Positions 41,912 through 51,047 of a stretch of 64,000 nucleotides of DNA are shown piece after piece. A program made the translations under genes and the position numbers. The notes under the pieces are model-generated. The model saw only the letters and a list, made by a program, of their open reading frames with translations. It was not told the origin of the DNA and searched no databases. This DNA is from Leuconostoc pseudomesenteroides KCTC 3652 (GTDB lineage: Bacteria > Bacillota > Bacilli > Lactobacillales > Lactobacillaceae), in NCBI RefSeq assembly GCF_014634745.1, contig NZ_BMBP01000004.1:62001-126000 (forward strand), given 5' to 3'. How positions within the stretch are numbered: position 1 is the stretch's first letter; every line of letters starts with the position of its first letter.

Positions 41912-44059
41912 ATGGCTAACAATAATTTTTTCAATGATCCATTCGGATCAGATATGAATGACATTTTTAACAACATGATGGGCAATATGAACGGTATGAA
42001 TTCGGAAAATCGTCGTTATTTGATTAACGGTCGCGAAGTCACACCAGAGGAATTTGCGCAATATCGCCAAAGTGGTCAGTTGCCACAAGGTAGTCAGCAA
42101 GCTGGTCAAGTGGCTGGTAATGGTCGTCCAATGGCACAACAACCGGGACAAGTTAAGCAAGAAGGTATGCTGGCAAAGCTTGGTCGTAATTTGACGCAAG
42201 AAGCACGTGATGGCTTGCTTGACCCAGTGATTGGTCGTAACAAAGAAATTCAAGAAACAGCGGAAATTCTAGGTCGTCGTACCAAGAATAATCCTGTGCT
42301 GGTCGGTGACGCCGGTGTTGGTAAGACGGCGGTCGTTGAAGGCTTGGCACAAGCGATTGTCAATGGGGACGTCCCAGCAGCCATTAAAGATAAGGAAATT
42401 TATAGCATTGATATTTCTAGCTTGGAAGCTGGCACACAATTCCGTGGCGCTTTTGAGGAAAATATCCAAAACTTGATGAAAGAAGTCAAGACAGCAGGTA
42501 ACATCATCTTATTCTTTGATGAAATTCATCAAATCTTAGGCGCTGGTTCAACTGGTGGCGAAGATGGTGGCAAGGGATTGGCTGATATTATCAAGCCTGC
42601 CTTGAGTCGTGGTGAAATTTCATTAATTGGTGCCACAACACAAGATGAGTACCGTAACACAATCATGAAAAACGCTGCCTTGGCACGTCGTTTCAACGAA
42701 GTAACGGTTAATGCACCAAGTCCAAAGGACACGCTTGAGATTTTGAAGGGTATTGCTAAGTTATACGAGAAGCATCACCACGTCTCATTGCCAGAAGATG
42801 TCTTAAAAGCAGCGGTTGATTACGCTGTTCAATATATTCCACAACGGTCATTACCTGATAAGGCGATTGATTTGTTGGACATGACAGCAGCACATTTGTC
42901 AGCGAAGAATCCAGTGACTGACAAGGTCAGCCTAGAAAAGCAAATGACTGATGTTAAAGCAAAGCAAGAAAAGGCAGTTAGTGATGAAGATTATGAAGCA
43001 GCCTTGAAATATAAGAACCAAATTGCTGATTTGGAGAAGAAAATCAATAGTGCTGAAGATGCTACAAAAGTTGTGGCAACGCCAAATGATGTTGCGGAAT
43101 CAGTTGAACGTTTGACTGGTATTCCCGTTGCACAAATGGGTGCTTCAGATATTGAACGCTTGAAGACAATTGGTGATCGCTTGGCTGGTAAAGTCATTGG
43201 TCAAGATGAAGCTGTCAACATGGTTGCTAAGGCAATTCGCCGTAATCGTGCGGGATTTGATGAAGGCAATCGTCCAATTGGTTCGTTCTTGTTTGTTGGA
43301 CCAACTGGTGTTGGTAAGACCGAACTTGCTAAGCAGTTAGCGTTGGATATGTTCGGTAGCAAGGAAAACATTGTCCGTCTGGATATGAGTGAGTATTCTG
43401 ACTTGACGGCCGTATCAAAGTTGATTGGTACGACGGCAGGATATGTTGGTTATGACGACAACAGCAACACCTTAACAGAAAAAGTACGTCGTAATCCTTA
43501 CTCAATTGTCTTACTAGACGAAATTGAAAAGGCTAATCCGCAAGTTTTGACATTACTATTGCAAGTGATGGATGATGGCCGCTTGACTGATGGTCAAGGT
43601 AATGTGGTTAACTTTAAGAACACAGTCATTATTGCTACATCAAACGCCGGCTTCGGTCATGGCGCAGCAGGTGATGAAGAAGACTTGATGAAGAAGTTGG
43701 CACCTTACTTCCGCCCTGAATTCTTGAACCGTTTCAATGGTGTGATTGAGTTTAGCGCTTTGACAAAGGCGGACTTGAAGCAAATTGTTGATTTGATGTT
43801 AGACGATGTGAACAAGACATTGGCTAAGAAAGACTTGACATTGCAAGTATCTGAAGCAGTCAAGAATCATTTGATTGAGGATGGTTATGACGAAGCCATG
43901 GGTGCACGTCCACTACGTCGTGTCATTGAGCAACAAATTCGTGACCAAGTGACCGACTTTTACTTGGATAACCCCGGTGAAAAGGCTTTGAGCGCTGACT
44001 TAGTTGACGGCAAGGTAGTCATTTCAGCAGTGGTTGCAAAGACAGCTGTAACTGAATAA
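41912..44059 (+). CDS. clpL: ATP-dependent Clp chaperone ClpL
   Basis: A 715-residue Hsp100 disaggregase. It has the ClpL-type Asn/Met/Gln-rich N terminus ([26 protein letters not shown], then [18 protein letters not shown]) instead of a ClpN domain. AAA-1 carries [10 protein letters not shown] and FDEIHQILG. The middle region is short and coiled ([31 protein letters not shown]-like). AAA-2 carries [20 protein letters not shown] and the sensor-2 GARPLRR. ClpL confers heat, acid and penicillin tolerance in lactic acid bacteria and does not need ClpP. Codon use is highly biased, indicating strong expression. It is preceded by two tiny genes in the same transcript. Confidence 0.93.
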   Translation: MANNNFFNDPFGSDMNDIFNNMMGNMNGMNSENRRYLINGREVTPEEFAQYRQSGQLPQGSQQAGQVAGNGRPMAQQPGQVKQEGMLAKLGRNLTQEARDGLLDPVIGRNKEIQETAEILGRRTKNNPVLVGDAGVGKTAVVEGLAQAIVNGDVPAAIKDKEIYSIDISSLEAGTQFRGAFEENIQNLMKEVKTAGNIILFFDEIHQILGAGSTGGEDGGKGLADIIKPALSRGEISLIGATTQDEYRNTIMKNAALARRFNEVTVNAPSPKDTLEILKGIAKLYEKHHHVSLPEDVLKAAVDYAVQYIPQRSLPDKAIDLLDMTAAHLSAKNPVTDKVSLEKQMTDVKAKQEKAVSDEDYEAALKYKNQIADLEKKINSAEDATKVVATPNDVAESVERLTGIPVAQMGASDIERLKTIGDRLAGKVIGQDEAVNMVAKAIRRNRAGFDEGNRPIGSFLFVGPTGVGKTELAKQLALDMFGSKENIVRLDMSEYSDLTAVSKLIGTTAGYVGYDDNSNTLTEKVRRNPYSIVLLDEIEKANPQVLTLLLQVMDDGRLTDGQGNVVNFKNTVIIATSNAGFGHGAAGDEEDLMKKLAPYFRPEFLNRFNGVIEFSALTKADLKQIVDLMLDDVNKTLAKKDLTLQVSEAVKNHLIEDGYDEAMGARPLRRVIEQQIRDQVTDFYLDNPGEKALSADLVDGKVVISAVVAKTAVTE

Positions 44060-44076
44060 TAGTTGTTAAATGATTG

Positions 44077-44109
44077 AACCAGTTCATCTATTGATGAACT
44101 GGTTTTTTT
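44077..44109 (+). terminator. Terminator after clpL
   Basis: AACCAGTTCAT (44077-44087) pairs with ATGAACTGGTT (44094-44104), then T's to 44109. It ends just before the LytTR-type repeat of the next gene. Confidence 0.88.
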
Positions 44110-44122
44110 GTATGATTTGTTC

Positions 44123-44151
44123 ACAAAATGGTCATCTTTTGCGCAAATTTC
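44123..44151 (+). promoter_or_regulatory. LytTR-type direct repeat before the BspA-WxL gene
   Basis: ACAAAATGG (44123-44131) and GCAAATTTC (44143-44151) form a direct repeat with a 20-bp period. The first half-site and its right flank match the pilus operon site almost base for base (TCACAAAATG, then G/T TCA). A C7 tract and a TATACT -10 box (44169-44174) follow. Confidence 0.55.
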
Positions 44152-44156
44152 TTTCA

Positions 44157-44163
44157 CCCCCCC
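44157..44163 (+). repeat. Poly-C tract (C7) in the BspA-WxL promoter
   Basis: Seven C lie between the LytTR-type repeat and the TATACT -10 box, in AT-rich surroundings. It is the counterpart of the C11 tract in the pilus promoter. Confidence 0.75.
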
Positions 44164-44205
44164 ACTTTATACTAAATGATGACGATAAAACTGGGAGTAT
44201 GCTGC

Positions 44206-47200
44206 ATGAAAAAATATGTTAGAAAAGCCATCTTATTAACGATAACTTTGTTACTGGTTGGCGCAAGCCCAGCACAAATGGTAGCTGCCGTGGCTGCTGA
44301 GCAATCTAATCTGAAATCGGCAACACACGATAAAACAAAAACGGCTGCATTGCTGGATAAAGTTTTTAAAATGCCAAAAAGACAGTCTGAGGTTAGTACC
44401 TCGGTTGATAATGATAAAGCAGAAGCTGAAGTCCAGCCAGAACCAAAGATTGACCCTGTGCCTGAGACAGATAAGCCGGATGTAGCGCAAAAAGAAAAAA
44501 TAAGTGAACCGACGTTAGCACCACAGTTAAAAGCAACTGAGACAATCACAGGGACTTATGGGACGTCACCATATACGCTGGACCCAGATACCGGCATTTT
44601 GGAGTTTGGAGCGGGAACGTTGGCAGAGGGTGCCATTAATAATTCTACCGAGTTCGCAAGCTATGTCTCAATGATTAAGAAAATAAAATTTTCAACTGGT
44701 GCCAAGCTACCTTCAGATAGTCATAGTATGTTCATGTATTTACCCAATTTAGAAAAGTTTGATAGCGCGAATCTTGATACATCAGAAGTGACGACAATGG
44801 TCGACATGTTTTATGAGTCAAAAGCGAGCACACTAGACGTGAGTAACTTTGATACTGGTAAAGTAACTGATATGCGTTGGATGTTTGCGTATTCGGCTGC
44901 AACGACGATTGACGTCAGTAGTTTTGACGCGGAATCGGTCGTTGATATGGGTTATATGTTTCAAGGTTCAAAAGCCAGCATACTAAATCTGAGTGGCATT
45001 GACACGAGTGCGGTTACCGACATGAGAAATATGTTTGCTTATTCAGACGCAACGACGATCAGCTTGAGTGATTTTAAAACGAAATCGGTCACTGATATGC
45101 AGTACATGTTTGCTTATTCAGACGCAACAACGCTCGACTTGAGCAGTTTTAATACCAGTGAAGTAACTAATATGACACACATGTTTGGTGGTTCAAAAGC
45201 AACGGTGATTGACGTCAGTAGTTTTAGCACGAATGCGGTTACTGATATGCAGTACATGTTTACTGATTCAGCCGCAACAACGCTCAACTTGAGCGGTTTT
45301 AACACCGGGTCGGTAACGAATATGAACGCCATGTTTTATAATTCAGCTGCAACGACGATTAATTTGAGTGGTTTTGACACTAGTAAAGTCACTAGTATGA
45401 GGTATATGTTTTATGGTTCAAAAGCAAGCACACTAGACCTGAGTGGTTTTGATACCAGTAAAGTAAATGATATGTATTACATGTTTTGTGGTTCAAAAGC
45501 GACAATGCTAGACTTGAGTGGCTTTAATACCAGTGAAGTGACGGATATGAGTGGCATGTTTTATAATTCAGTGGCAACCACGTTATATTTGAGTAACTTT
45601 GACACTAGTAAAGTCATTGATATGAGTTACATGTTCGCTGGTTCAAAAGCAACAACATTAAACTTGAATAGTTTTGACACCAGTGCGGTGACTAATATGA
45701 GTTACATGTTTTATTATTCGGACGCAGCGACAATTGACGTTAATAGCTTTGATACCAGTGAAGTGACCAACATGAACTACATGTTTTATCAAACAAATGT
45801 GCAGGCACTGGATTTGAGTCATTTTATATTCGCCCAAGGGTGTACCGTTGAAAACATGCTATATACGTATAATCGTAGCTTATGGAAACTAACACTTGGC
45901 GCAAACGAAACATTTCATGACAACGCCAATATTCAGAATCCAACTGTGGGTTCGACTATTCCGGGAGCCAGCAACGATTACGTGAGTGGCAAGTGCTGGC
46001 AAATTGTTGGTGAGGGGACTGATCATGCGCCGACTGGGGCTGAGATTTCCGGTGCTGACATTCCAAGTGATAGCCGTGCAGTTACAACAACATACGTTTG
46101 GGAACATATTGAAAAGTGGCGTGGTGTTAATGGTAATTCACCGTGGTATTTGAATCCAGATGATGGTGTTTTGACTTTTTATCAGTCTGAAGATGGCTCG
46201 CCCACAGCGCTGGCTGAGCCAGTTTATGACAATTTGCAAAATACTTTTGGTTGGAGTTTTAGTTTAATACAATCAGTCACTGCCATTAGATTTGATGCTG
46301 ACATTGCAGCGCCAGTGAATTCAAGTAATTTGTTCGCTGGTCTTGAAAATTTAACTTCATTTGATAGTACAAATCTGGATACTAGTAATGTTGAGAATAT
46401 GAGTAGAATGTTTGAAGGATTATATAGTTTGTCAACGTTGAATATTGGTGGTTTTAACACGGATAAAGTAACGGATATGAGTTTTATGTTTTCAGAATTA
46501 TCACTGAATAGTCTTGATTTGAGTCATTTCAATACTGATAAGGTCGAGAATATGGCAGGTATGTTTCTAATGATGACTAACTTGACGGCGTTAGATTTGT
46601 CTAACTTTGACACTAGTAATGTCAAAAATATGTTTGCTATGTTTGCATTGAATGGCGTGAGGCACTTAAATCTATCACATTTCAATACAGCGAGCGTGGA
46701 AAATATGCAAGCAATGTTTCTAGCAAGTTTCATAGAGACTTTAGACATTAGTTCATTTAATTTATCTGGGTTAAAAAACAGTCCGGAGGATGGATTAGGT
46801 ACTGATTCGCCAGTTATGTTCATGTTTAGCGCGATGTCAGTGCTTGATCCTGAATCTGAACAAGCCAGCAACCTTTGGCAAGTTAAGCTTGGTGAACAGA
46901 CAGTATTCCCAGACGACCCCGGATTTGAAGCAGCACCAGCCGCTGGGACAACGATTCCTGGCACAAGTTACGTCACGAATGATGCGGCTTGGCAGATTGT
47001 TGGTAATGGCACTGCCTTGAATCCAAAAGGTGACAAGGTTTCTACCACTGCAATGTGGGAAAATGCGGTTCGACCGGTAACGTATGTTTGGGCGAACAAG
47101 AATCAAGCTTCGCCAAGTATTGTATCAGTTGATAGCATTAATTTTGGCATGTTAGCAGCCAATGACTTCTTTAATGGCAATAGTCCGTTGGCAACCAACA

Positions 47201-47535
47201 TGGCAACTGGTTCAGTAGCTTTAGAAGGTTTAGACAGCAGTAAAACGTATCATGTTACCGTGGCGCAAACAAGTGATTGGGCAACTGATGGTGAATCAGC
47301 TACGATTGCCAAGTCAAATTTGAAGATTAAATATGGCGGTAATGATTTATCAACGAGTGCTAGCAGTTTCTGGTCGGGCACATCAGCGACTGGGACCAAG
47401 AACATTGCTTTTAATCATGACACCACCAAAAATTTCAGCATTTGGTTGAACCCTAATGCTCCCTTGTCGACCAATTTATTAGGCAAACAACTAGAATCAG
47501 AATTAACTTGGACGTTAAGTGACACGCCAGAGTAA
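44206..47535 (+). CDS. Giant BspA-type (DUF285) repeat surface protein with C-terminal WxL domain
   Basis: A 1109-residue secreted protein: signal peptide to about residue 30, then a charged Lys/Glu/Pro spacer. A first block of BspA/DUF285 repeats (about 190-545, consensus LDLSxFDTSxVTxMxYMFxxSxAT) is followed by a second, less regular block (about 690-880). The C-terminal WxL domain ends in ELTWTLSDTPE (W1102). DUF285 repeats form leucine-rich-like solenoids used as adhesins; the WxL domain would tether this one to the wall without sortase. The TATACT box at 44169 makes the frame start at 44176 too early; ATG 44206 has GGGAG before it. Confidence 0.85.
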   Translation: MKKYVRKAILLTITLLLVGASPAQMVAAVAAEQSNLKSATHDKTKTAALLDKVFKMPKRQSEVSTSVDNDKAEAEVQPEPKIDPVPETDKPDVAQKEKISEPTLAPQLKATETITGTYGTSPYTLDPDTGILEFGAGTLAEGAINNSTEFASYVSMIKKIKFSTGAKLPSDSHSMFMYLPNLEKFDSANLDTSEVTTMVDMFYESKASTLDVSNFDTGKVTDMRWMFAYSAATTIDVSSFDAESVVDMGYMFQGSKASILNLSGIDTSAVTDMRNMFAYSDATTISLSDFKTKSVTDMQYMFAYSDATTLDLSSFNTSEVTNMTHMFGGSKATVIDVSSFSTNAVTDMQYMFTDSAATTLNLSGFNTGSVTNMNAMFYNSAATTINLSGFDTSKVTSMRYMFYGSKASTLDLSGFDTSKVNDMYYMFCGSKATMLDLSGFNTSEVTDMSGMFYNSVATTLYLSNFDTSKVIDMSYMFAGSKATTLNLNSFDTSAVTNMSYMFYYSDAATIDVNSFDTSEVTNMNYMFYQTNVQALDLSHFIFAQGCTVENMLYTYNRSLWKLTLGANETFHDNANIQNPTVGSTIPGASNDYVSGKCWQIVGEGTDHAPTGAEISGADIPSDSRAVTTTYVWEHIEKWRGVNGNSPWYLNPDDGVLTFYQSEDGSPTALAEPVYDNLQNTFGWSFSLIQSVTAIRFDADIAAPVNSSNLFAGLENLTSFDSTNLDTSNVENMSRMFEGLYSLSTLNIGGFNTDKVTDMSFMFSELSLNSLDLSHFNTDKVENMAGMFLMMTNLTALDLSNFDTSNVKNMFAMFALNGVRHLNLSHFNTASVENMQAMFLASFIETLDISSFNLSGLKNSPEDGLGTDSPVMFMFSAMSVLDPESEQASNLWQVKLGEQTVFPDDPGFEAAPAAGTTIPGTSYVTNDAAWQIVGNGTALNPKGDKVSTTAMWENAVRPVTYVWANKNQASPSIVSVDSINFGMLAANDFFNGNSPLATNMATGSVALEGLDSSKTYHVTVAQTSDWATDGESATIAKSNLKIKYGGNDLSTSASSFWSGTSATGTKNIAFNHDTTKNFSIWLNPNAPLSTNLLGKQLESELTWTLSDTPE
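44806..45855 (+). repeat. Fourteen 75-bp tandem repeats in the BspA-WxL gene
   Basis: The codons for Met-Phe recur at exactly 75-base steps from 44806 to 45781 (44806, 44881, 44956 and so on), giving 14 units of 25 residues without any indel. Units differ by point changes but keep the core S/T-V-T-x-M-x-x-M-F-x-x-S-x-A-T. Such arrays expand and contract by recombination. Confidence 0.85.
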
Positions 47536-47618
47536 TAACAGTAATGAGTGAAAATGGTACAATGAAGAAAATAGATAAAGGACTTTTTGCGTGTTAACCA
47601 CACAAAACAGACATTACG

Positions 47619-48611
47619 ATGATTATTCAACATGCCATTTTGCATATTTTAGATACGAACACAGGTAGTTTAATTGCTTCCCAAGCTGAAATGAACGTTG
47701 ATAACGCCGGCGTTCATGATTATATTGACAAGATTGTCGCCAAGGTGATGCAAGGTGATATCAAGACAGGACATCTCACCGCTGACAATTATCTCAAACA
47801 AAGTTTGGCGCAAGATGATTTTGCGACCATGACCACGCAACTCGCTGCTAAATTATTTGACACAATGGCTGGTAGTGAAGCAATTCACCCCGGCGATTTG
47901 TTGAGTTTTCAAGCGACGATGGACGAAGGACCTGTATTTGGGTTGATAAAGTTGGATTTTGCGCCACGTTATGCACATGCTGTCGAATACGAAGACGACA
48001 AAATGGTGAATAACTTGGTGCTAAATCAAGCGGTTTTGCCCGCTGCGACGCAAACGGTCAGTGAAGCAATATTGGTTGATTTAAACGATGATAGTTATCA
48101 ACTGCTAGAAAAGAAATACCTCATTGATGGTCACCGCGTGCCATATTTTTCCGAAAAATTCCTCGAAATAAAACCTGACATTTCGGTAAAAGAAAATATT
48201 CAAACGATTAAGCGCACAGTTAAAAACATCGCTGAAAAATACGACGAACCAGAGCATGAAGCGCTCGCCATCACACAAACCGTTATCCATGATAGCATTG
48301 AGGCGACTGGTGAAATTGACACTGACATGATCGCCGAAAAAGTTTTCACCAATAATATCAGTGCAAAGCAAGAATACACTGAAAAAGTGACCGAAAAGGC
48401 GATTCCAAAGGCTGTTGCTGTCCCCAACACGACCAAATACGAGAAAAAGTATCGCGTCCAAAAGTTTAAATTGGATTCCGGTATTGAATTATCTATTCCG
48501 ATTGATATTTATCAAGATCATAGTAAAGTCGAATTTATCAATAATGCGGATGGTACGATGTCGTTGGTGCTCAAAGACATTGCGTCTATTGTCAACAAGT
48601 TCAGCGTTTAA
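47619..48611 (+). CDS. Nucleoid-associated protein (NdpA/YejK-like)
   Basis: A 330-residue soluble protein of the 37-kDa nucleoid-associated family. Features: IIQHAILHILDTNTGSLIASQAEMNVD at the start, a central VFGLIKLDFAPRYAHAVEYED, ILVDLNDDSYQLLEKKYLIDG, and the C-terminal GIELSIPIDIYQDHSKVEFINNADGTMSLVLKDI. Members bind nucleic acid; no enzymatic activity is established. There is no obvious ribosome site before the ATG. The following Nudix-DUF1810 gene starts 11 bases after its stop with AAGGAGG, so they are co-transcribed. Confidence 0.82.
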   Translation: MIIQHAILHILDTNTGSLIASQAEMNVDNAGVHDYIDKIVAKVMQGDIKTGHLTADNYLKQSLAQDDFATMTTQLAAKLFDTMAGSEAIHPGDLLSFQATMDEGPVFGLIKLDFAPRYAHAVEYEDDKMVNNLVLNQAVLPAATQTVSEAILVDLNDDSYQLLEKKYLIDGHRVPYFSEKFLEIKPDISVKENIQTIKRTVKNIAEKYDEPEHEALAITQTVIHDSIEATGEIDTDMIAEKVFTNNISAKQEYTEKVTEKAIPKAVAVPNTTKYEKKYRVQKFKLDSGIELSIPIDIYQDHSKVEFINNADGTMSLVLKDIASIVNKFSV

Positions 48612-48622
48612 GGAGGAAAAAG

Positions 48623-49558
48623 ATGCCCTATCAAGATTCTTATATTGCTAAGATACGTGAAAAAGTTGGTCATGAATTTGAATTGGTGACGGCCACTACT
48701 GACACCGTCATTGAAAATCAAAAAGGCGAGCTATTGATGGTCTTTAATCGTGATTTCAATGCGTGGGCTTTCCCTGGTGGCTACGTTGAGCCAGAAATGT
48801 CGTGGCAGGAAAATGCAGCGCGTGAATCGCTTGAAGAAGGTGGTATCGTTGCGGATCCACAACAATTACAACTGATAGGAACAGTATCAGGGCGCCACTA
48901 TGTTGCCCATTATCCCAATGGTGACCGCACGAAGCTCTACACAACGATTTATTTGTTAACAGCGTGGGATGATGAGTTATCCCAAATTGATGACACTGAA
49001 ATTGACGCTAAGCGTTGGATGTCGCCAAAGACAATTGCCCACACACCGCTAACGTTTTCTGGGGACGCTGTTTTTAGAGTGTATCAGCAATACAAAGCAA
49101 CCGGTCAAGCGCACACATTGACGGTTGATAGTATCCTACAACGCTTTCTTGACGCCCAAAATGGTGAAATCATTGGTGTGAATTCCTATCAAGATGCACT
49201 TCAAGAATTAACCAATGGGCAAAAACAAACCCATTGGATGTGGTTTGTGCTACCACAATTAAAAGGTTTGGGTAGCAGCGCGCGTGCAATGTATTATGGT
49301 ATTGATGGCGAACAAGAAGCCAACGATTATCTTGCTGATGATACATTGCGTGAGCGTTTAGAAACGATTGTCATGACCACTCTGAATTTGCCTGACTCTG
49401 ATCCGGTGGCATTATTTGGTGAAGTCGATGCGCAAAAATTCCAAGCAAGTTTGACATTGTTTGGTAAAGTCGCAGACAATTCTGAACTGTACCAACGTGC
49501 ATTGGTGAAATATTTCAACGGGCGCTTACATGAGCCAACGTTAGCACTGTTAAAATAA
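48623..49558 (+). CDS. Nudix hydrolase fused to a DUF1810 domain
   Basis: A 311-residue two-domain protein. Residues 1-160 are a Nudix hydrolase with the box GGYVEPEMSWQENAARESLEEGG; the catalytic REsLEE part is intact while the first Glu of the box is Met. Residues about 165-310 are a DUF1810 domain, recognised by RFLDAQNG, YQDALQELTNGQKQTHWMWFVLPQLKGLG and MYYGIDGEQEANDYL. Nudix enzymes cleave nucleoside diphosphates linked to another group; DUF1810 has no assigned reaction. The fusion suggests the two act on the same or successive nucleotide-derived substrates. Confidence 0.82.
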   Translation: MPYQDSYIAKIREKVGHEFELVTATTDTVIENQKGELLMVFNRDFNAWAFPGGYVEPEMSWQENAARESLEEGGIVADPQQLQLIGTVSGRHYVAHYPNGDRTKLYTTIYLLTAWDDELSQIDDTEIDAKRWMSPKTIAHTPLTFSGDAVFRVYQQYKATGQAHTLTVDSILQRFLDAQNGEIIGVNSYQDALQELTNGQKQTHWMWFVLPQLKGLGSSARAMYYGIDGEQEANDYLADDTLRERLETIVMTTLNLPDSDPVALFGEVDAQKFQASLTLFGKVADNSELYQRALVKYFNGRLHEPTLALLK

Positions 49559-49569
49559 ACAACGCCTGC

Positions 49570-50931
49570 TTACCTGATGATAGGTTTAAGGCGTAACAGT
49601 ATGTGTTGCAGTTGCGCTGTATCGCTAATACCTGCAATTGCAATTCTGACAAAATAATCCCTGTGCGACCGCCAGCCACCAGCTTGAAATTGGGGGCTCA
49701 ACAGCACATGGATTTTTTGTTGCGCCAAATCGTCTTTAACTTTTCCAATTTCCAACTTAGGATTAATTTTGACCCATTGAAAAGGGCTGCTGGGGGCGCT
49801 GAAATCAAATATTTCACGAAAAACAGCAACATGACGTTCTATTTGTTCACTTTGGTAATGAATTAAAGGTTCAATAAGATGATGTTCAATCAGATAGCGG
49901 ATAATGGCAAAGTCTAGCGTCGGTTCTTGCAAATTTAAATTAGTAAATGAATGACGCAATTGTCGATCAAATTGCTGGGCATACAAGAGAAAGGCGACGC
50001 GCAAACCGGGCGCAACAATTTTAGAAAAGCTAGTGATATAAACTGTGTTTTGTGGTGCTAAATCAATTATGGCAGGCAATTTTTGTGTATTTAAGTGTCT
50101 CAAATAGTCATCTTCAATGATAATAAAATCATGTTGCCTACTCAATCGTGCTAACTGTTGACGCCGAATCAGTGGCATGGAACGATTGGTTGGATTGGAT
50201 AAAAATGGCATGACGTAAACACCGTTAATTTTTTGAGTGGTGAGTAAGTGTTCGAGTGCAACGAGATCCATGCCGTCTTGATTTTGTGCAATGGCCAACA
50301 GTTTAATATGCAGTGTTTTCGCCAATTCAATGAAATTTGAATAGGTGTATTCATCAACGACGATTGTGTCATAAGGTTTGAATAAGCCAGATAAGATGAC
50401 TGCCAAGCCGCTCTGCCCGCCGCCGGTAATCAAAGTTGATTGATTTTTGTTCATGGGCACCTGTAAATAATCAAACCACTGCTGGCAAATTTGGCGGTAC
50501 TGTTGGTCGTCAAAAGCGTTGGTAGAGTAGCGTGACAAAGTTGCTAATGTGACGTGTGACATAGCTAGTTTGATAGTGTTTTCTGCAAGACTATTAGGCG
50601 TGGATCCCATATTGAGAATACCCAAATCGCTGATATGTGATGCGTTATTTTGTGCTTGAATTGTATTGTCGCGCACACCATTAGGCGATACAAAAGTACC
50701 ACGACCTTTTTCTGAGTAGAGTAGTCCTTGTTTGATTGCCAATTCATAAGCATGTGTGACAGTTGTGAAGTGAATGTCTAAAAAATAGGATAGTTCTCGC
50801 TGGGAAGGTAGCTGTTTATAGGGTGGCAGCATGCCGTTTTCAATGTCGTTTTGAATGCTTTGATACAGCGATTGGTAAAGCGGTGGTTGCAAAGGTAATT
50901 CGCTTGGCACCCAAGACAAGTCATCATTCAT
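49570..50931 (-). CDS. MocR-type regulator (GntR HTH fused to aminotransferase)
   Basis: A 453-residue regulator. Residues about 15-85 form a GntR winged helix (LPSQRELSYFLDIHFTTVTHAYELAIKQGLLYSEKGRGTFV). The rest is a fold-type I aminotransferase domain with the PLP segment TSFSKIVAPGLRVAF, whose Lys would bind pyridoxal phosphate. MocR proteins bind PLP or amino-containing ligands and control adjacent genes. It is divergent from a drug/metabolite exporter gene; the shared 116-bp gap carries a perfect inverted repeat, making the exporter its likely target. Confidence 0.85.
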   Translation of the reverse strand: MNDDLSWVPSELPLQPPLYQSLYQSIQNDIENGMLPPYKQLPSQRELSYFLDIHFTTVTHAYELAIKQGLLYSEKGRGTFVSPNGVRDNTIQAQNNASHISDLGILNMGSTPNSLAENTIKLAMSHVTLATLSRYSTNAFDDQQYRQICQQWFDYLQVPMNKNQSTLITGGGQSGLAVILSGLFKPYDTIVVDEYTYSNFIELAKTLHIKLLAIAQNQDGMDLVALEHLLTTQKINGVYVMPFLSNPTNRSMPLIRRQQLARLSRQHDFIIIEDDYLRHLNTQKLPAIIDLAPQNTVYITSFSKIVAPGLRVAFLLYAQQFDRQLRHSFTNLNLQEPTLDFAIIRYLIEHHLIEPLIHYQSEQIERHVAVFREIFDFSAPSSPFQWVKINPKLEIGKVKDDLAQQKIHVLLSPQFQAGGWRSHRDYFVRIAIAGISDTAQLQHILLRLKPIIR

Positions 50932-50972
50932 GGTTGTTCTCCTAAGTATCTGTGATTATTAAACATTATAAG

Positions 50973-50996
50973 GCATACAATATTTTTATTGTATGC
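50973..50996. promoter_or_regulatory. Inverted repeat between the MocR gene and the exporter gene
   Basis: GCATACAATA (50973-50982) and TATTGTATGC (50987-50996) form a perfect 10-bp inverted repeat with a TTTT centre. It sits midway between the two divergent starts. It is a strong candidate operator for the MocR regulator. Confidence 0.6.
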
Positions 50997-51047
50997 TTTT
51001 GTATTTACTGGTAACTTGTTAGTAATCAGAAAAAGGAGGGTTTATGT

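Noticed and set aside
44806-45855. The 75-bp repeats as a CRISPR array.
   Set aside because: Units are contiguous, coding, and diverged without conserved repeats separated by unique spacers.
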